In this document: positions 46,900 to 58,637 of the stretch, in pieces
Layout: each line of letters starts with the position of its first letter
Numbering within the stretch: the first letter of the stretch is position 1
From: Ailanthus altissimus
Taxonomy: Eukaryota > Streptophyta > Magnoliopsida > Sapindales > Simaroubaceae
Reading direction: 5' to 3'
Assembly: GCA_946807835.1 (NCBI GenBank)
Contig: OX327699.1
Location: 19,828,014 to 19,892,013 of the forward strand
DNA: 64,000 bases
The notes under the pieces: model-generated
What the model was told of the DNA's origin: nothing
The model's input: only the letters and a program-made list of their open reading frames with translations
The model's database searches: none
Made by a program: the position numbers and the translations under genes

Positions 46900-47720
46900 T
46901 ATTAGAGATTTAGTGATTTAATAATTTTGTTTAAATAAGAATTAAAATGAATATTAAAGAAGAGTCATAAAAAATTTAGAATGTGTGAAACACATATGAA
47001 AAAATTTAAAAAGTATAGGACATGAAGGAAAAAATAAAACGACACTTGAAGATGCAAAATAAGCGAGAAAAAGCACGGACCTAAAAACAGGGGCCAGTGC
47101 TATTATGCTCAGGGCTGAGCACTGCGGTGTCAGGTTCTTAGCGCTGTAGTGCTGGACGCTGCATGCCAAACGCAACGACGTTAAGTCCCCAACACTACAA
47201 TGTTGGACGCGTCGAGGCTTAGCGTCGCAGCGCCAGAGTGGGAAAAAAGTCCGTTTTTAATTCAGATTTTAAATTTTGGAAAGTTTAGGACTTTTAAAAT
47301 AAGTGGACTCTTACTCCAATAAAGAATAAGGTTAGTAGGCACGAAATAACCCCTATATAAATACTTGTAAATTTTTTAGTTGAGATTAAGCATTAAAAAA
47401 AACTCTAAGAAAAAAGAAGAACTGGATAAACACTAAGTACTTATGTGCGCTAAGATAGAACCATCGTTTGAGTGTTCATTATTCATGATAGAGTAAGGAT
47501 ACATTATATATTAGGTCTTTTTAAGAATTTTTTATTAAATTTTTCTTATATAATCTCTAAAGAGTTAATAAGAGAAGTTGAAATCCATCGTAAATGTAAG
47601 TAATTGATTGAATTATATAAGTGATTGCATTATACTCTTTATTTTCTTCTTTCAAGTTTTATATAAATTAAACTTGATTAGAATTTTTTATTTTATTCTA
47701 ATCTTAAGTAAAAATTCCGG
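46900..47720 (+). mobile_element. truncated LTR of the Copia family, upstream of the intact subtilase
   Basis: Collinear over its length with the LTRs of the 40-43 kb Copia element in opposite orientation. Shared blocks include TTTAGTGATTTAATAATTTT, AAGTGGACTCTTACTCCAAT, AATAAGGTTAGTAGGC and the GTAAATGTAAGTAATTG variant of the conserved block. It is much more diverged than the 40-43 kb copies. The last part, about 100 bp, is lacking. It ends 344 bp before the subtilase ATG. Confidence 0.8.
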
Positions 47721-48000
47721 AAAATAGGCGATGGTTTTGACCGATTTACTTTTCTCTCGCTTCCATTTGGAATGAACTTCGGCTTACTCACCAAGGATTT
47801 TAACCTCGCGAAAGAAAATTAACTATTTACACGATGTGACTTTGACAAACAATATATGAGATTTTAACAGCTAAGTAATTGTTCCCGTCAAACTTCCTGC
47901 CACTTGCGTAAAAGCAAAGGTTTTTAATTGATAGATAGCAAGTGTTTTAATAATCTTCGATATTTTTCGACATTTTGTCGTTCATGTTTCCTTGCCTTGT

Positions 48001-48008
48001 ATATATAA
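48001..48008 (+). promoter_or_regulatory. candidate TATA box of the intact subtilase gene
   Basis: ATATATAA within TGTATATATAAGC, 56-63 bp before the ATG at 48064. Position and sequence fit a core promoter with a short leader. Inferred. Confidence 0.6.
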
Positions 48009-48063
48009 GCAAATTGTACACGCCGGTCAAGCCTCAAGCTAATCCTTTGTTGTTAAAGAAACA

Positions 48064-50358
48064 ATGACGATTCTTAATGGGGTTTCCCGTCTCTTCCTTC
48101 TCAATCTTGTATGGCTTCTGTTGGCTCTTCTCGCTAACTCAAGTTCAGTTGAAAGATCTACATTTATAGTCCACATGGACAAATCCCAAATTCCTAAAAC
48201 CTTCCTTAGCCACCACAATTGGTACTCCTCCCTCGTTCATTCCCTCAGGTCTATAAAAACTTCTTCCCCGAATGACCACCGGTTGTCACCATCTCTGGTC
48301 TACTCTTATGACAATGTTGTTCATGGTTTCAGCGCAGTTTTATCTCAACAGGAGCTTGAAACTCTTAAAAGATCTCCAGGTTTCATTTCAGCTTATAGTG
48401 ATAAGACTGTGACACTAGACACCACCCACACCCCTGAATTTCTCTCCCTCAATACTGCCACCGGTTTGTGGCCTGCTTCGAATTATGGGGAAGATGTCAT
48501 AGTTGGCGTTATTGACACTGGTGTTTGGCCGGAGAGTGCTAGCTACAAAGATGATGGCATGAGCGCAGTTCCAACAAGATGGAAGGGAGAATGTGAAGTT
48601 GGACAAGAGTTTAATTCCACCTTGTGTAACTCAAAGCTTATAGGAGCTAGATATTTCAATAAGGGTATTGTTGCAGCAAATCCTGGGATTAACATTAGCA
48701 TGAATTCTGCTAGAGACACTCAGGGTCATGGGACCCATACGTCCTCCACGGTTGCTGGGAATTATGTGAAAGATGCCTCATTCTTTGGTTATGCTAAAGG
48801 TACAGCTAAAGGTGCAGCACCACGAGCCATGGTGGCTATGTACAAGGTCATTTTTGACGAAGGGCGCTATGCATCTGATGTTCTTGCTGGTATGGATCAG
48901 GCCATTGCTGATGGTGTTGATGTAATTTCAATATCAATGGGCTTTGATGGGGTACCATTATATGAAGATCCTATAGCAATAGCATCATTTGCTGCTATGG
49001 AGAAAGGTGTGGTGGTCTCATCTTCAGCAGGAAATGCAGGACCAGATTTAGGAACCTTGCATAACGGAATCCCTTGGGTATTGACTGTTGCAGCTGGCAC
49101 CATCGATCGTTCATTTGCCGGCATTATAACTTTGGGGAGCGAACAAAGCATCATTGGACGGACCTTGTTCCCAGCTAGCGCTTTCGTTGAAAACTTGCCA
49201 TTGTTTTACAACAAGACTTACTCAGCGTGCAACTCAACTCAATTGTTATCTCAAGTCCCAACTGATGTCATCGTCGTATGCGATGATACTGGATCTCTAT
49301 CAGACCAAATAGAAGCTATTGGTGCATCAAAAGTGCGTGCAGCTATATTTGTTTTAGATGATCCCAAATTATTGGGAATTGGTGTTTCGAGTATTCCTGG
49401 TGTTGTAATAAACCCCAAGGATGCTCTGGCTATTATCAACTATGCTAGAAATGGTGTCAAACCTGTGGCAAGCATCAAGTTCCAACAAACTGTTCTGGGT
49501 ACAGAGCCTGCACCAGCCGCGGCTTTCTATACTTCTAGAGGTCCTTCCCCAAGTTATCCAGGCATCTTAAAGCCGGATGTAATGGCTCCAGGGTCACGAG
49601 TTTTTGCTGCTTGGATTCCAAATACTCCTATAGCTCGAATTGGTTCAAATATACTCCTGTCCGGTGACTACAATATAATTTCTGGGACATCAATGGCTTG
49701 CCCTCATGCTTCTGGTGTTGCTGCGCTTCTTAAAGGCGCACACCCAGAATGGAGCGCTGCTGCTATTAGGTCTGCCATGGTGACTACAGCAAATCCATTG
49801 GATAACACTCTGAATCCAATCAGAGACCAAGGTCTAATCAATTTCACATCTGCTTCACCTTTAGCCATGGGAGCAGGCCAAATTGATCCTAACCGAGCAC
49901 TTGATCCGGGTTTGGTTTATGATGCTACCCCACAAGATTATGTGAACCTCCTCTGCTCTATGAATTTCACCCAACAGCAAATTTTGTCAATTACAAGATT
50001 AAAGAGTTATAGCTGCTCAACCCCAAGCGCTGATCTTAATTATCCATCTTTCATTGCTTTATATGATAACAAAAGTTCATCATACGTTCAGACATTTCAT
50101 AGGACCGTGACCAATGTGGGAGGAGGCGCTGCAACTTATAATCCCAGGGTCAATCCACCTCCAGGTTCTGTAATTAGTGTCTCACCAGGGGCATTGATCT
50201 TCGAAAAGGAGTATGAGAAGCAGAGCTACACTCTCACTATAAGCTACAAGAAGGATGATGAACTAAAGGTATCATACGGTGATGTGGTTTGGGTTGAACA
50301 AAATGGGAACCGCACGGTAAGGAGTCCTATTGCAGTGTCACCTTTGTTGACTAATTGA
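48064..50358 (+). CDS. subtilisin-like serine protease, SBT1 type, intact
   Basis: Seen: a single exon of 764 codons, the usual length for plant SBT1 proteases. The signal peptide is at about 1-28. The I9 inhibitor prodomain is at about 33-115 (FIVHMDKS to VTLDT). The mature chain probably starts at TTHTPEFLSL near 120. Catalytic Asp151 is in VIDTGVWPE, His222 in GHGTHTSST, oxyanion Asn324 in SAGNAGP and Ser543 in GTSMACPH; all are intact. A PA-type insertion lies at about 350-450. The fn3-like C-terminal domain runs from about 657 (DLNYPSF, HRTVTNVGGG). Known family: secreted proteases that cleave their own prodomain in the secretory route and act in the cell wall or apoplast. SBT1.9-like is the closest fit I recognise. 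It is divergent from the dead paralogue at 44962, with LTR remnants between. The natural substrate cannot be read from sequence. Confidence 0.95.
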   Translation: MTILNGVSRLFLLNLVWLLLALLANSSSVERSTFIVHMDKSQIPKTFLSHHNWYSSLVHSLRSIKTSSPNDHRLSPSLVYSYDNVVHGFSAVLSQQELETLKRSPGFISAYSDKTVTLDTTHTPEFLSLNTATGLWPASNYGEDVIVGVIDTGVWPESASYKDDGMSAVPTRWKGECEVGQEFNSTLCNSKLIGARYFNKGIVAANPGINISMNSARDTQGHGTHTSSTVAGNYVKDASFFGYAKGTAKGAAPRAMVAMYKVIFDEGRYASDVLAGMDQAIADGVDVISISMGFDGVPLYEDPIAIASFAAMEKGVVVSSSAGNAGPDLGTLHNGIPWVLTVAAGTIDRSFAGIITLGSEQSIIGRTLFPASAFVENLPLFYNKTYSACNSTQLLSQVPTDVIVVCDDTGSLSDQIEAIGASKVRAAIFVLDDPKLLGIGVSSIPGVVINPKDALAIINYARNGVKPVASIKFQQTVLGTEPAPAAAFYTSRGPSPSYPGILKPDVMAPGSRVFAAWIPNTPIARIGSNILLSGDYNIISGTSMACPHASGVAALLKGAHPEWSAAAIRSAMVTTANPLDNTLNPIRDQGLINFTSASPLAMGAGQIDPNRALDPGLVYDATPQDYVNLLCSMNFTQQQILSITRLKSYSCSTPSADLNYPSFIALYDNKSSSYVQTFHRTVTNVGGGAATYNPRVNPPPGSVISVSPGALIFEKEYEKQSYTLTISYKKDDELKVSYGDVVWVEQNGNRTVRSPIAVSPLLTN

Positions 50359-53300
50359 TTTTGTGCATCTTGTGGAAGACTATTGGATATTTTCCAATGT
50401 CATAATGTCTGATCACGATTATTGTAATATTTGTCATCTATATGAATAAGTTATCGACGTGGATTTTCTCTTAGAAGAACCCCATTGACAATGACTACCG
50501 AACTTTCTTTGCACGTGTCGAGAATAGCGTGTGGTTTCGATTTCAACGATCAGCAATTATAAACTTGCGGTCTTTGTCTTGCTTTAATGTCTTTACTTGC
50601 CCTAGCTAAGCCTTGTTAGTTCGAATATAATTATTAATTACATACTTATATTTGTTAAGATAAAAGTTTAAATCAAGCGAGCATCCTAGTCCATTTTTAA
50701 AGTTTAGATTGTAAACTTGTTCAATTAGTGTTTTATCAGAATAGGTCCAAAAAACCAAAGGGAAAAAAAAAATCATTTTTATGTTTATATCTAAGCATGA
50801 GAAAACAACTAATAGATGTTTCGGATGTTCTCTCAAAATAACTGTCTTCCTCAAGCCTCCGAGCCAATTAAGCATCAGTAGGGTAGCTTCCCCCACATGA
50901 ATTAAGAAAATTCCATTTAATACAATAACTCCAGTTTAGTCTTTTGCCCCCATCGTTTTGAGTTTGTGCATTTAGCTCTAGTCCGTTTAAATTGTCCTTT
51001 CTAATTGAAAACTCTTAACTTTGTCCCTAACTTTCACGCAATAAACAAACTATACTTCTTTTGAATTAACAACTTTGTCTTCTTCAATTTTTCATCTTTT
51101 TATTTCTTCTTCTCTTCTTCTATTCATGCTGAAGTCAACAATTTGCTACCTCTTTTACACCATCTTTTTTCGATTTGTGGAAATTTACTAAGATTTTTGT
51201 TTATTAATGATATCTGCTGAAAGAATAAGCGCTTGTGAGCTTCTTGTTTAGTTATATAGAGTACATGTTAAAGAATGTGAAATTTCGGTCTTATTTACAA
51301 AATAGGCCGATTGCTAAGAAATAGACTGTGTTCTATGATTTCGTTGATTGCTATCATCTAAAACATTAGTTCCTGAAAAAAAAAAAGAATAATATGGGCC
51401 TCTCTTGAGTTTGTTCTTAAAAATGAGTTTGTCTTTCGTCCGAATTTTGGAATCTAAAAAATTTACCTTGTTATTTTTTATCCTTCTTGAAATTCATTGA
51501 AAATACCACCGTCTTCCTCCTCCTTGCCTTTAAACTCTTTATGAGTTTGAAAGAATAATACCATCCTCCTACATAAAAATTAAAAAAAAATTTGATGCTT
51601 AAATTAATATTTGATCGAGAAAAATGAATGTTGTGTATATAGAGAGTGTTTCTAAAATAAATAAGAGGGTAATTGAATGTTTTGAGGATGCTCTTAGAGA
51701 ATGCTATAAAGACTTGAGTGCTTGAATTGAATAAATAATCGATGAGAAATAGTGTGCTTATATTGTGATGGAACCAAATTTGAAATAGGATTTGTGTGTG
51801 CGTGAAAAATCATACGTATTGCAATGTATCTAGAAGAAATAAATTTAAATTAGAACTTATAATCATGTTTGAACTCAAAAATTATAATTAAAAAAAAGAG
51901 ATGAAATCACATTCCATACTTGTTTCCTTGTTTCTACATGTTTCCTTATATGTTTAGAAAATGCGTGTGGGATACAAGATTGGGTTTTACCTGTTATAAG
52001 CTTAGATCCGATCCTTCTGATAATATTGAGTTGCATGCAAGGATGTCTTAGGTTCAGTTTTGTGGTACTTGAGCCAACATTCTTAAAAAGGCCCACCATT
52101 AACTCTTAAGTGGCGCAGGCTAGTTAGGCCAATTTAATAATTAGCTCAATAGATGCCCCCATAAGTAAAGAAACGTGTCTCTTGAACAAGAAGTGTACAA
52201 GATACACTTCTTTATTATCCAACCAGTGAGTGTCATGTGTTTTACTCATAAGTCCTGCCTTTTTTAAATGACCTTTTGTCTCAAATTCAAAAACTGTCCA
52301 ATTACGATGACGTTTTTATGTTCCTAAGTGGACTATAGCCCTAGACAAAAGGTGGTTACCCTAATTTTTTTGAATATAAAATAAGATTTTAAACTTATCA
52401 TTCTTTATATTGCAAAAAGTAATACCTTTCTCTCTATGTTGTTCTTTCTTTTCCCTTCTAAAAAAAAAGATCATGTGATTTTCAAGAAGTCTTTTTCATA
52501 AAAATGATATGAAGTATGAGTTTCATTTATGTTGATGAATTAAAAATAAGTTACCAACTGCCCAAGGGTTTAAAGATTAGGATCTTCCTCATAAGGATCC
52601 TCATAGAGAACCCAAGACTATAAAATAATAGGAACTTCCCCTTTTAAGTAGCATGTTAAGAGTTTTATGTTCCTTATTCCTTCTATCATTTTAGAGTTTC
52701 TTAATGTTACGAGTTTGTCTACTCTCTAGATCTATTCAAATATATTCTATTTACTCTAAGATTTGGCCATACTGAATTATATGATGAATACACCTTATTG
52801 CTTAACCCTTTACAATATCTTCCTCACTTACAATTTAATTTGTTCTAAATAAAACTACTCTTAGTTACCCAATAGAGGATAGAAAGTTCTTTGAAGGGTT
52901 TAATAGAAAAAGGGTTGGCTTTGAGGAAAATGTTATAGTTATTAATGGTGATTAGAAGCAGTCATGGCTTTCTTATGAAGTAAAAACCTCTTTTGTTGTT
53001 TACAAGTGAAAGACAATCCTTAGTTCCCCTTTTTATCATGAGAAAGGAAAGATTCCTTCAAAAGTTCTTTTGGAAAAACCCAATTAACCACAATAACATT
53101 CATACTCCAATAAATGCTACAGAAGTATTCGAAGTTGGAAAGGGTGCGTCATTTTTCGTGTGCTTTTATAATGAAGGGGGGATATTTCCCTGACTATCAA
53201 GGTGGGTACAATGGATTTTCGTTGCTTCTAAATAATAGATTTTCGTTGTGAAGTCCAAGGGTATTTCCCTTTGACTTAATGGATTTTCTTTGTGAAGTCT

Positions 53301-53600
53301 AATATCAGGAGATTTTCCCTTTGTATGATCTATTTTTTTAAATAGGGAACCTCAATTTAATGAAGATATATTTGCTTTCTTTCTTATACGAGGTTTTTCA
53401 CCAATATCAATAAGTCTTAAGAACTTTCTCATTTAACCTTTGTTTTTGCTTTGTATAATCTAATTTGTCTGTTTTCTTGCTTTTAAACAACTGCACCTGT
53501 GGAAGTAGTCAGGGTCTTTAAGGAATGGAAGGTCTTGAATTATACTTGGGCTGGTTCATCTTTTTTGTCTTAATTTTATATCTTAAAAAGGCAATAATTG
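50359..53600. other. 3' flank of the subtilase gene and spacer
   Basis: Probable 3' UTR to about 50460. No gene recognised further on. There is a perfect 10-bp inverted repeat at 52188-52212 (AAGAAGTGTA, loop of 5). Three imperfect copies of a GATTTTC-TTG-GAAGTC unit lie at about 53215-53330. Confidence 0.5.
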
Positions 53601-54255
53601 GGTATAGGATGCTTATTTTTGTAGGGCCAATTTTCACTTATCAAATGAGGCAAGTTTGCCTATAAAAACAAAATGTTTCCTTTGTGCAATTGTTGATGAA
53701 AAACTCAACCAAGTGATAAGTAAGAGAAGTTAGAGCAAATTTGTTTGTTTTTGTTTTGTTTCAATAATTGAAACAAAAACTATGCATCTTATTCTCATCA
53801 AGTTGGCCAACCATTATTGGAACAATGAAAGTTGTGTTTGTTTATTTCAATTGTTGAATAAAAAAAATAATAATTTAATTGCTTTGAAACAAATTAAGGT
53901 AGTTAAAGTATTCAGCTACCATTTAGTTTAAAGAGTTTAAACTTGATTAAAAGTGTTTAATCAAAATATAATGTTTAAGAGTTAAACACTATTACTGAAA
54001 ATTGGAGTTGTTATTCTAACAACTCAAGCCTACTCGAGTTGAATCTTAGAATTGTCAGTGAGTGCGTTTTATGGTGGACTCTAGTTCAATAAAGTTTCAA
54101 AAGCTTGACATGTGATTCTTGATCTTTATTTTCATTAGAGTAATGAAATTTAATTTTTAAATATGTTTGTTGCATTAGAAAATTAGATTTTCAACTCCGC
54201 TGCGTTATATTTATGTATGTGATATATAAATTTTATTATAATAAACACATACCAC
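53600..54255 (+). mobile_element. LTR-like fragment
   Basis: Non-coding. It contains a CAATAATTGAAACAAAAACT stretch and ends CCGCTGCGTTATATTT, TGTGATATATAAA, AATAAACACA. This end matches the end of the LTR-like repeat at 8487-10760. Start unknown. Confidence 0.35.
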
Positions 54256-54329
54256 ATGCATGCACCATAGAAACTTTGCACACTTTCAGTTGTGACGCGT
54301 CTCTATAGAACGAGGTTACTTCTTGAGTT

Positions 54330-55800
54330 TAAGAGTGATGGCCCTCATAAGGGAAGTTTGATATGCTTATGGATATGAAATAGATACTAGTAACTTTATT
54401 GAAAATGACAAAAGATAAGGAATTAAATGTTTATACATATAATCTTTTTAGTTTGGAGATGTTCTATAGAGTTGGGATGAGATTTTCTACCATATCTTTT
54501 TAGTAGAAAAGCTCATTTATCTAATTTTTTTGGTGATTTTGTATGATCCTTTACATGTCTCATCCATCTTTGCAACATTGTGCTCTTTGTTGATGTCTAG
54601 TACCTCCCATATAACTAGGTCGCCCTCACTAATTTCTTTTCTTTGGGTCCTGTTGTTGTATTATCTTTGCATCATTGTTTTATAAATTATTGAGCAGATT
54701 GATGCGATATCTTATGCTTCATCGGTTAAGTCATTGGCTAGTATAATGCTTCATTGCTGAGTTCTAACTGTACTATTTTAATTCTTAAGGTAGGAATAAA
54801 TGCTTCTATTGAAAGTATTGCTTCAATCTCGTGCTTCATCGATTATGATATATTTTTGGTTATTTTTTATACCCAGAAGACTCTTTGGAGTTCTTCGCAC
54901 TATCTATATAATTGTTTCCTCAGCATGGTAAAGATTATGCGATTGGTAGCTTTGGCCTGTTCGTTGCCTTATGGGTAGCTAGGGGAGAAAAATTATTGTT
55001 GAATTTTGAATTTGATGCAGAAAAAGGTAATTATGGAACTAAAAAATTACTTCCCGTTGTTAGACACCACTACTTGTGGCATCTCATATCTATTCAATAT
55101 GTTTTTTCATATAAACTTCTTTACTTTTACTCCAGTGATGTTGTTGTAGGCTTCTACTTCTACCCATTTAGAGAAATAGTTTATGGTTAGTATGATGAAT
55201 CGCTTCCCTCCAACTGTAAAAGGAAAAGTCCCATGATATCCATTCCCCACTAGATGAAGGGCAAAGAGGTGAAAACTATGTTCAAGTTTCCTACAGATCT
55301 ATAGATGAGGGTTGCATGATTTTGGCACTTTTCGCATAACTTTACGTACTCTAATGTGTCTTTTTTAATAAAGGGATAAAAATATCATTGGCACATGTTC
55401 TTATGTGTAAGAATGCCTCAATTTGAATAGTTCTCATACATTCTGATGTAAATTTCCTCGAATATTTTCTTCCTATCATTTACAGGTATACATCTCATAT
55501 AGACCCTATAGAAGGATCATCTATAGAGTTGGTCGTTTATGAAGGTGTATCTTCTTGCTTTGCTTTGCAACTTTCTTGCTCCTTTCAATCTGCAAGAAGC
55601 TTTTCTTCTTTCAAGTATTCAATGTTGGGTGTCATCTAGTCGTCAATAAAGTTAATCTCTATTATGTTCTCTGATTTTGACTCTTCATTGCTATATTGTT
55701 CTTGTCTTGTCTTTAATTGGTAGTAGGATAATTCTGGCTAGTGGATGTTTGATAGTGGAAGCTTCCTTAACTAGTTTATCTACGTCTGTGTTTTATTCTT
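54330..55800 (-). pseudogene. Ty3/gypsy integrase relic (Tat/Athila-like)
   Basis: Minus-strand reading, with stops and frameshifts, begins with TPNIEYLKEEKLLAD (about 55635-55590). The H2C2 zinc end KDTLEYVKLCEKCQNHA follows (about 55360-55310). Then come WGMDIMGLFPFTVGGKRFIILTINYFSKWVEVEAYNNI (about 55255-55140) and FIxKNILNRYEMPQVVVSNNGK. The last part resembles the end of the polyprotein (LVRATLVIWEVLDINKEHNVAKMD, near 54610-54560). No LTRs or RT could be attached to it. Confidence 0.8.
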
Positions 55801-55819
55801 AAGGTATCTGGGAGACGGT

Positions 55820-57040
55820 TGATAAGCATATTTATACTTACTCTTTTAACTTCTATAAACTTAGTATTTGTTTAATTAAGTACAAATATTTTACTTTTAA
55901 TGTATTTTATAAGTTTAAAGATAATGGAGGAAAAAAGGTCAAAATTTGATGAAAAATGGGCAAACTAGTCAAAATAGAGAGCTAGCGCCATAGTAGTAGC
56001 TTGCCAAAATTGACACTAGAACTATGAGTAATCTTTCTAAAGTCAAAAGCTGAGTGCTAGGGCACTCAAGTCTAGTGTTGCAGCAATAATATGACCCAAA
56101 GACAACCAAAAAAAGCAAGAGATGAATGCTACAACACTCAAGGCCAGCATCACGACAGTAGAATAAATATTGAGCTAGCATTGCAACACTGGGTACTCAA
56201 AGCCGCTATGCTAGGTATTAAACTAGAAAATCCTTACATGCCTTAGACACCAAGTTTTTCCTAATTTGAAGACTCAACCTTATAATTAGCAGCCTTTTCA
56301 ACCAATATCAAGAATAATGAAAAGAGAACATAAGAGGAATAAGTTATTAAGAGTTTAAAGCAATTTTAGAGATTTAAAAGACAACTTTCAAGGCAAAAAA
56401 AAGATTGAAGACTAAAAATTCCAAGGCACTATCTCTATTCTTCTTCTTTTTTTTCTTTCTATTTTAGATTGTTTGTTTTCTATGATGTTGATTATTTTAC
56501 ACTCTAAAACTCTATTTGTCATCATGAACTAAGTTTTGATACTAAGATTACAATTTGAACTTGATATATAATTTAAATTCACTATCTTTTCTTATTTATG
56601 AAGTCAATATTGAATTGTTCAGTTTATCTTGTATTTAATGCTTGTTAGTTACTTGATCAATAATTAAATTATTTCAGGAACCATAATAAACTTGGAAGAA
56701 TCATTTATGTATTGAGCTTTAGATAAACTGATATACGATCATAATGTAACAGCTATGAGTTTCATATGAGATAGGATTATACTTATATGTCATATAAGAT
56801 TTTAGAAGAATTTTTCTTAATGAATCTTATTTAATCTAATTATCATATGAATATAAGTAATTTTTTGGGTAAAATATATTCACTAGACCATTAAAAGAGG
56901 CTACTGAAGATATTAGGGTTCTTAATCAATAATTCATATTAATGAAATAAATTAAAAAAATATTAATAGATTCAAGTAAAATATTGAAGGATAACTGTAA
57001 TTCTATACTTATTCGTTATTGATGGTTTGATACTTATTAC
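55820..57040 (+). mobile_element. LTR-like element, copy 2 of a two-copy family
   Basis: Diverged copy of 11118-12430. It has TGATAAGC at the start, TATAAACTTAGTATTTG, and a stretch of GC-rich words (TAGTGTTGCAGCAAT, GCATCACGACAG) at 55980-56210. ATACGATCATAATGTAAC and AGCTATGAGTTTC follow in the same order. Non-coding; ends approximate. Confidence 0.5.
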
Positions 57041-57757
57041 CTTCTATTATTTTTGTATATTTTAATTAAAATTTTAAATTAATTTATTTTTATTTTAATT
57101 ATTTAAATAAAAATAGAAAGATAAAATTTAATACTTAATAAATAATAATAATAATTCATCAAGGAACGATGCATGTACATGAATCATCGCAGCACAATTG
57201 TAAAACCAAATTGGCAAGTTATAAGGTGACAAATGCATGTATAGACTACACAAGGTCCCACTTTTTAACATTTTCAATCAAAAGAGTAATTGCGAAAGTC
57301 ACTTTTAGTCATTTTTTCTTTCATTCTTTTGTTATTTTGTGTCACATGTCTTATTAATAATAGAACTAGGTCATTTTATGTTAAATCTTGTCACCGTGGC
57401 AGCTGTATTGAAGTTGTCTAAGACTGCTTTCTCTTACTTAGAGCAGGTGTTGTGGCTGAGGATGCTCCAGTGCAAGCGATTGGTAACCTCTTGTCATTTA
57501 GATTTAATATTTGTTGGGCTTTCAACCCTCCAAAACTCCTAATTGATCGATCGTATTCCTACTATATTTATTCAAAGAACCTTTTCCATCGCTCCCAGAT
57601 TATGATTGGTGTTTGTTCTAACGGCAACGACCCTACGTAGTTTAAAATGTAAGAAACCTACATGTTTGCGATGAAAGACTAATGCCAGATAATTTCTAAA
57701 CAATTAATGCTCATATTATATTGCACATAATGATATGACATAAGAAGCAGTTTGTTA
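57041..57757. other. spacer downstream of the truncated subtilase pseudogene
   Basis: AT-rich to 57160, then unremarkable sequence. Short reading frames here match no family I recognise. Confidence 0.45.
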
Positions 57758-58637
57758 TGGCAACATGTGCTCGTGGTGCTACTCCTCTGGCAGTTTGCTT
57801 GGTCCATGCCAGCAAGTACATCACTTGCTGCACTTCCTCCTGTGTCTGTTTCCCAGAGGACTTTGTACATGGCAACATGTGCTCGTTGTGCTAGTCCTCT
57901 GGCTATGCCTCTAGCGTATCCAAAGTGACTTACACCATGTACATGGTTACCAGCAGCTGTGGATGATGTATGAGTCCCATGACCAAAGAAATCTCTTGCT
58001 GAGACAAAGTCATATTCCATGGAGACATTTCTACCTGCGGCTTGCAGCCCTTTGCTAAGAGATCGAGCACCAATAAGCTTCCTGTTGCAGGAAGAAGGAC
58101 TAAATGCTGTGCCATTCTCACACTGGCCCTTCCATCTTTAAGGCACTGGTGACATTCTCCTGTCATTAAAACTCGTTCTCTGGCCAAATTCCAGTTTAAT
58201 AATTCCTATAATTACACCTTCGCCATATGATGCAGCAGGCCATAAGCCAAAGTTACGATTAGTCCAAGAAACTTTGGGGAGTGGGTGGTGAATAATTTTC
58301 CAAAGGACTCTGGGTATGTGGCAACGTGAGCTGGAGATTTGTCTATTCCAGATAGTTGAGAAAGTGTAAGCCTGGCACTAAAACCATGAATGACATGGTT
58401 GTAGGAGTATAACATTTTTTTTTTGTCGTCAGCAGGATTTGACAATGACTTTAGGATTAACCGGTGCCATGACTCATGGGTTAAGAAAGATGATGGCTTA
58501 TGAAAATGGTCCATGTGGATGATGTATGTCTGGTACTCTTTACTTCTCGACTCCGCATTGCAACTTCCCATTAGCAACAACAGTAACCAAGGTACTGCAT
58601 GATTCAAAATCAGATCAGAACTTATCCTCTTGGTCAT
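57758..58637 (-). pseudogene. truncated subtilisin-like protease pseudogene
   Basis: Start ATG at 58637: MTKRISSDLILNHAVPWLLLLL (signal peptide). Then the prodomain (YIIHMDHFHKPSSFL, LYSYNHVIHGFSARL) and the mature-chain start (TTHSPKFLGL). The Asp region is frameshifted, but GIIxTGIWPE-like bases remain near 58190-58215. The His block [17 protein letters not shown] is intact. The reading stops after [13 protein letters not shown]. The C-terminal two thirds, with the oxyanion Asn and catalytic Ser, are absent. A 112-bp period repeat at its end (GGCAACATGTGCTCG at 57759 and 57871) marks a local duplication at the break. It is the closest relative of the large pseudogene. Confidence 0.9.

Noticed and set aside
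57169..57640. Three small overlapping frames before the truncated pseudogene
   Set aside because: No homology recognised, and random frames of this size are expected.
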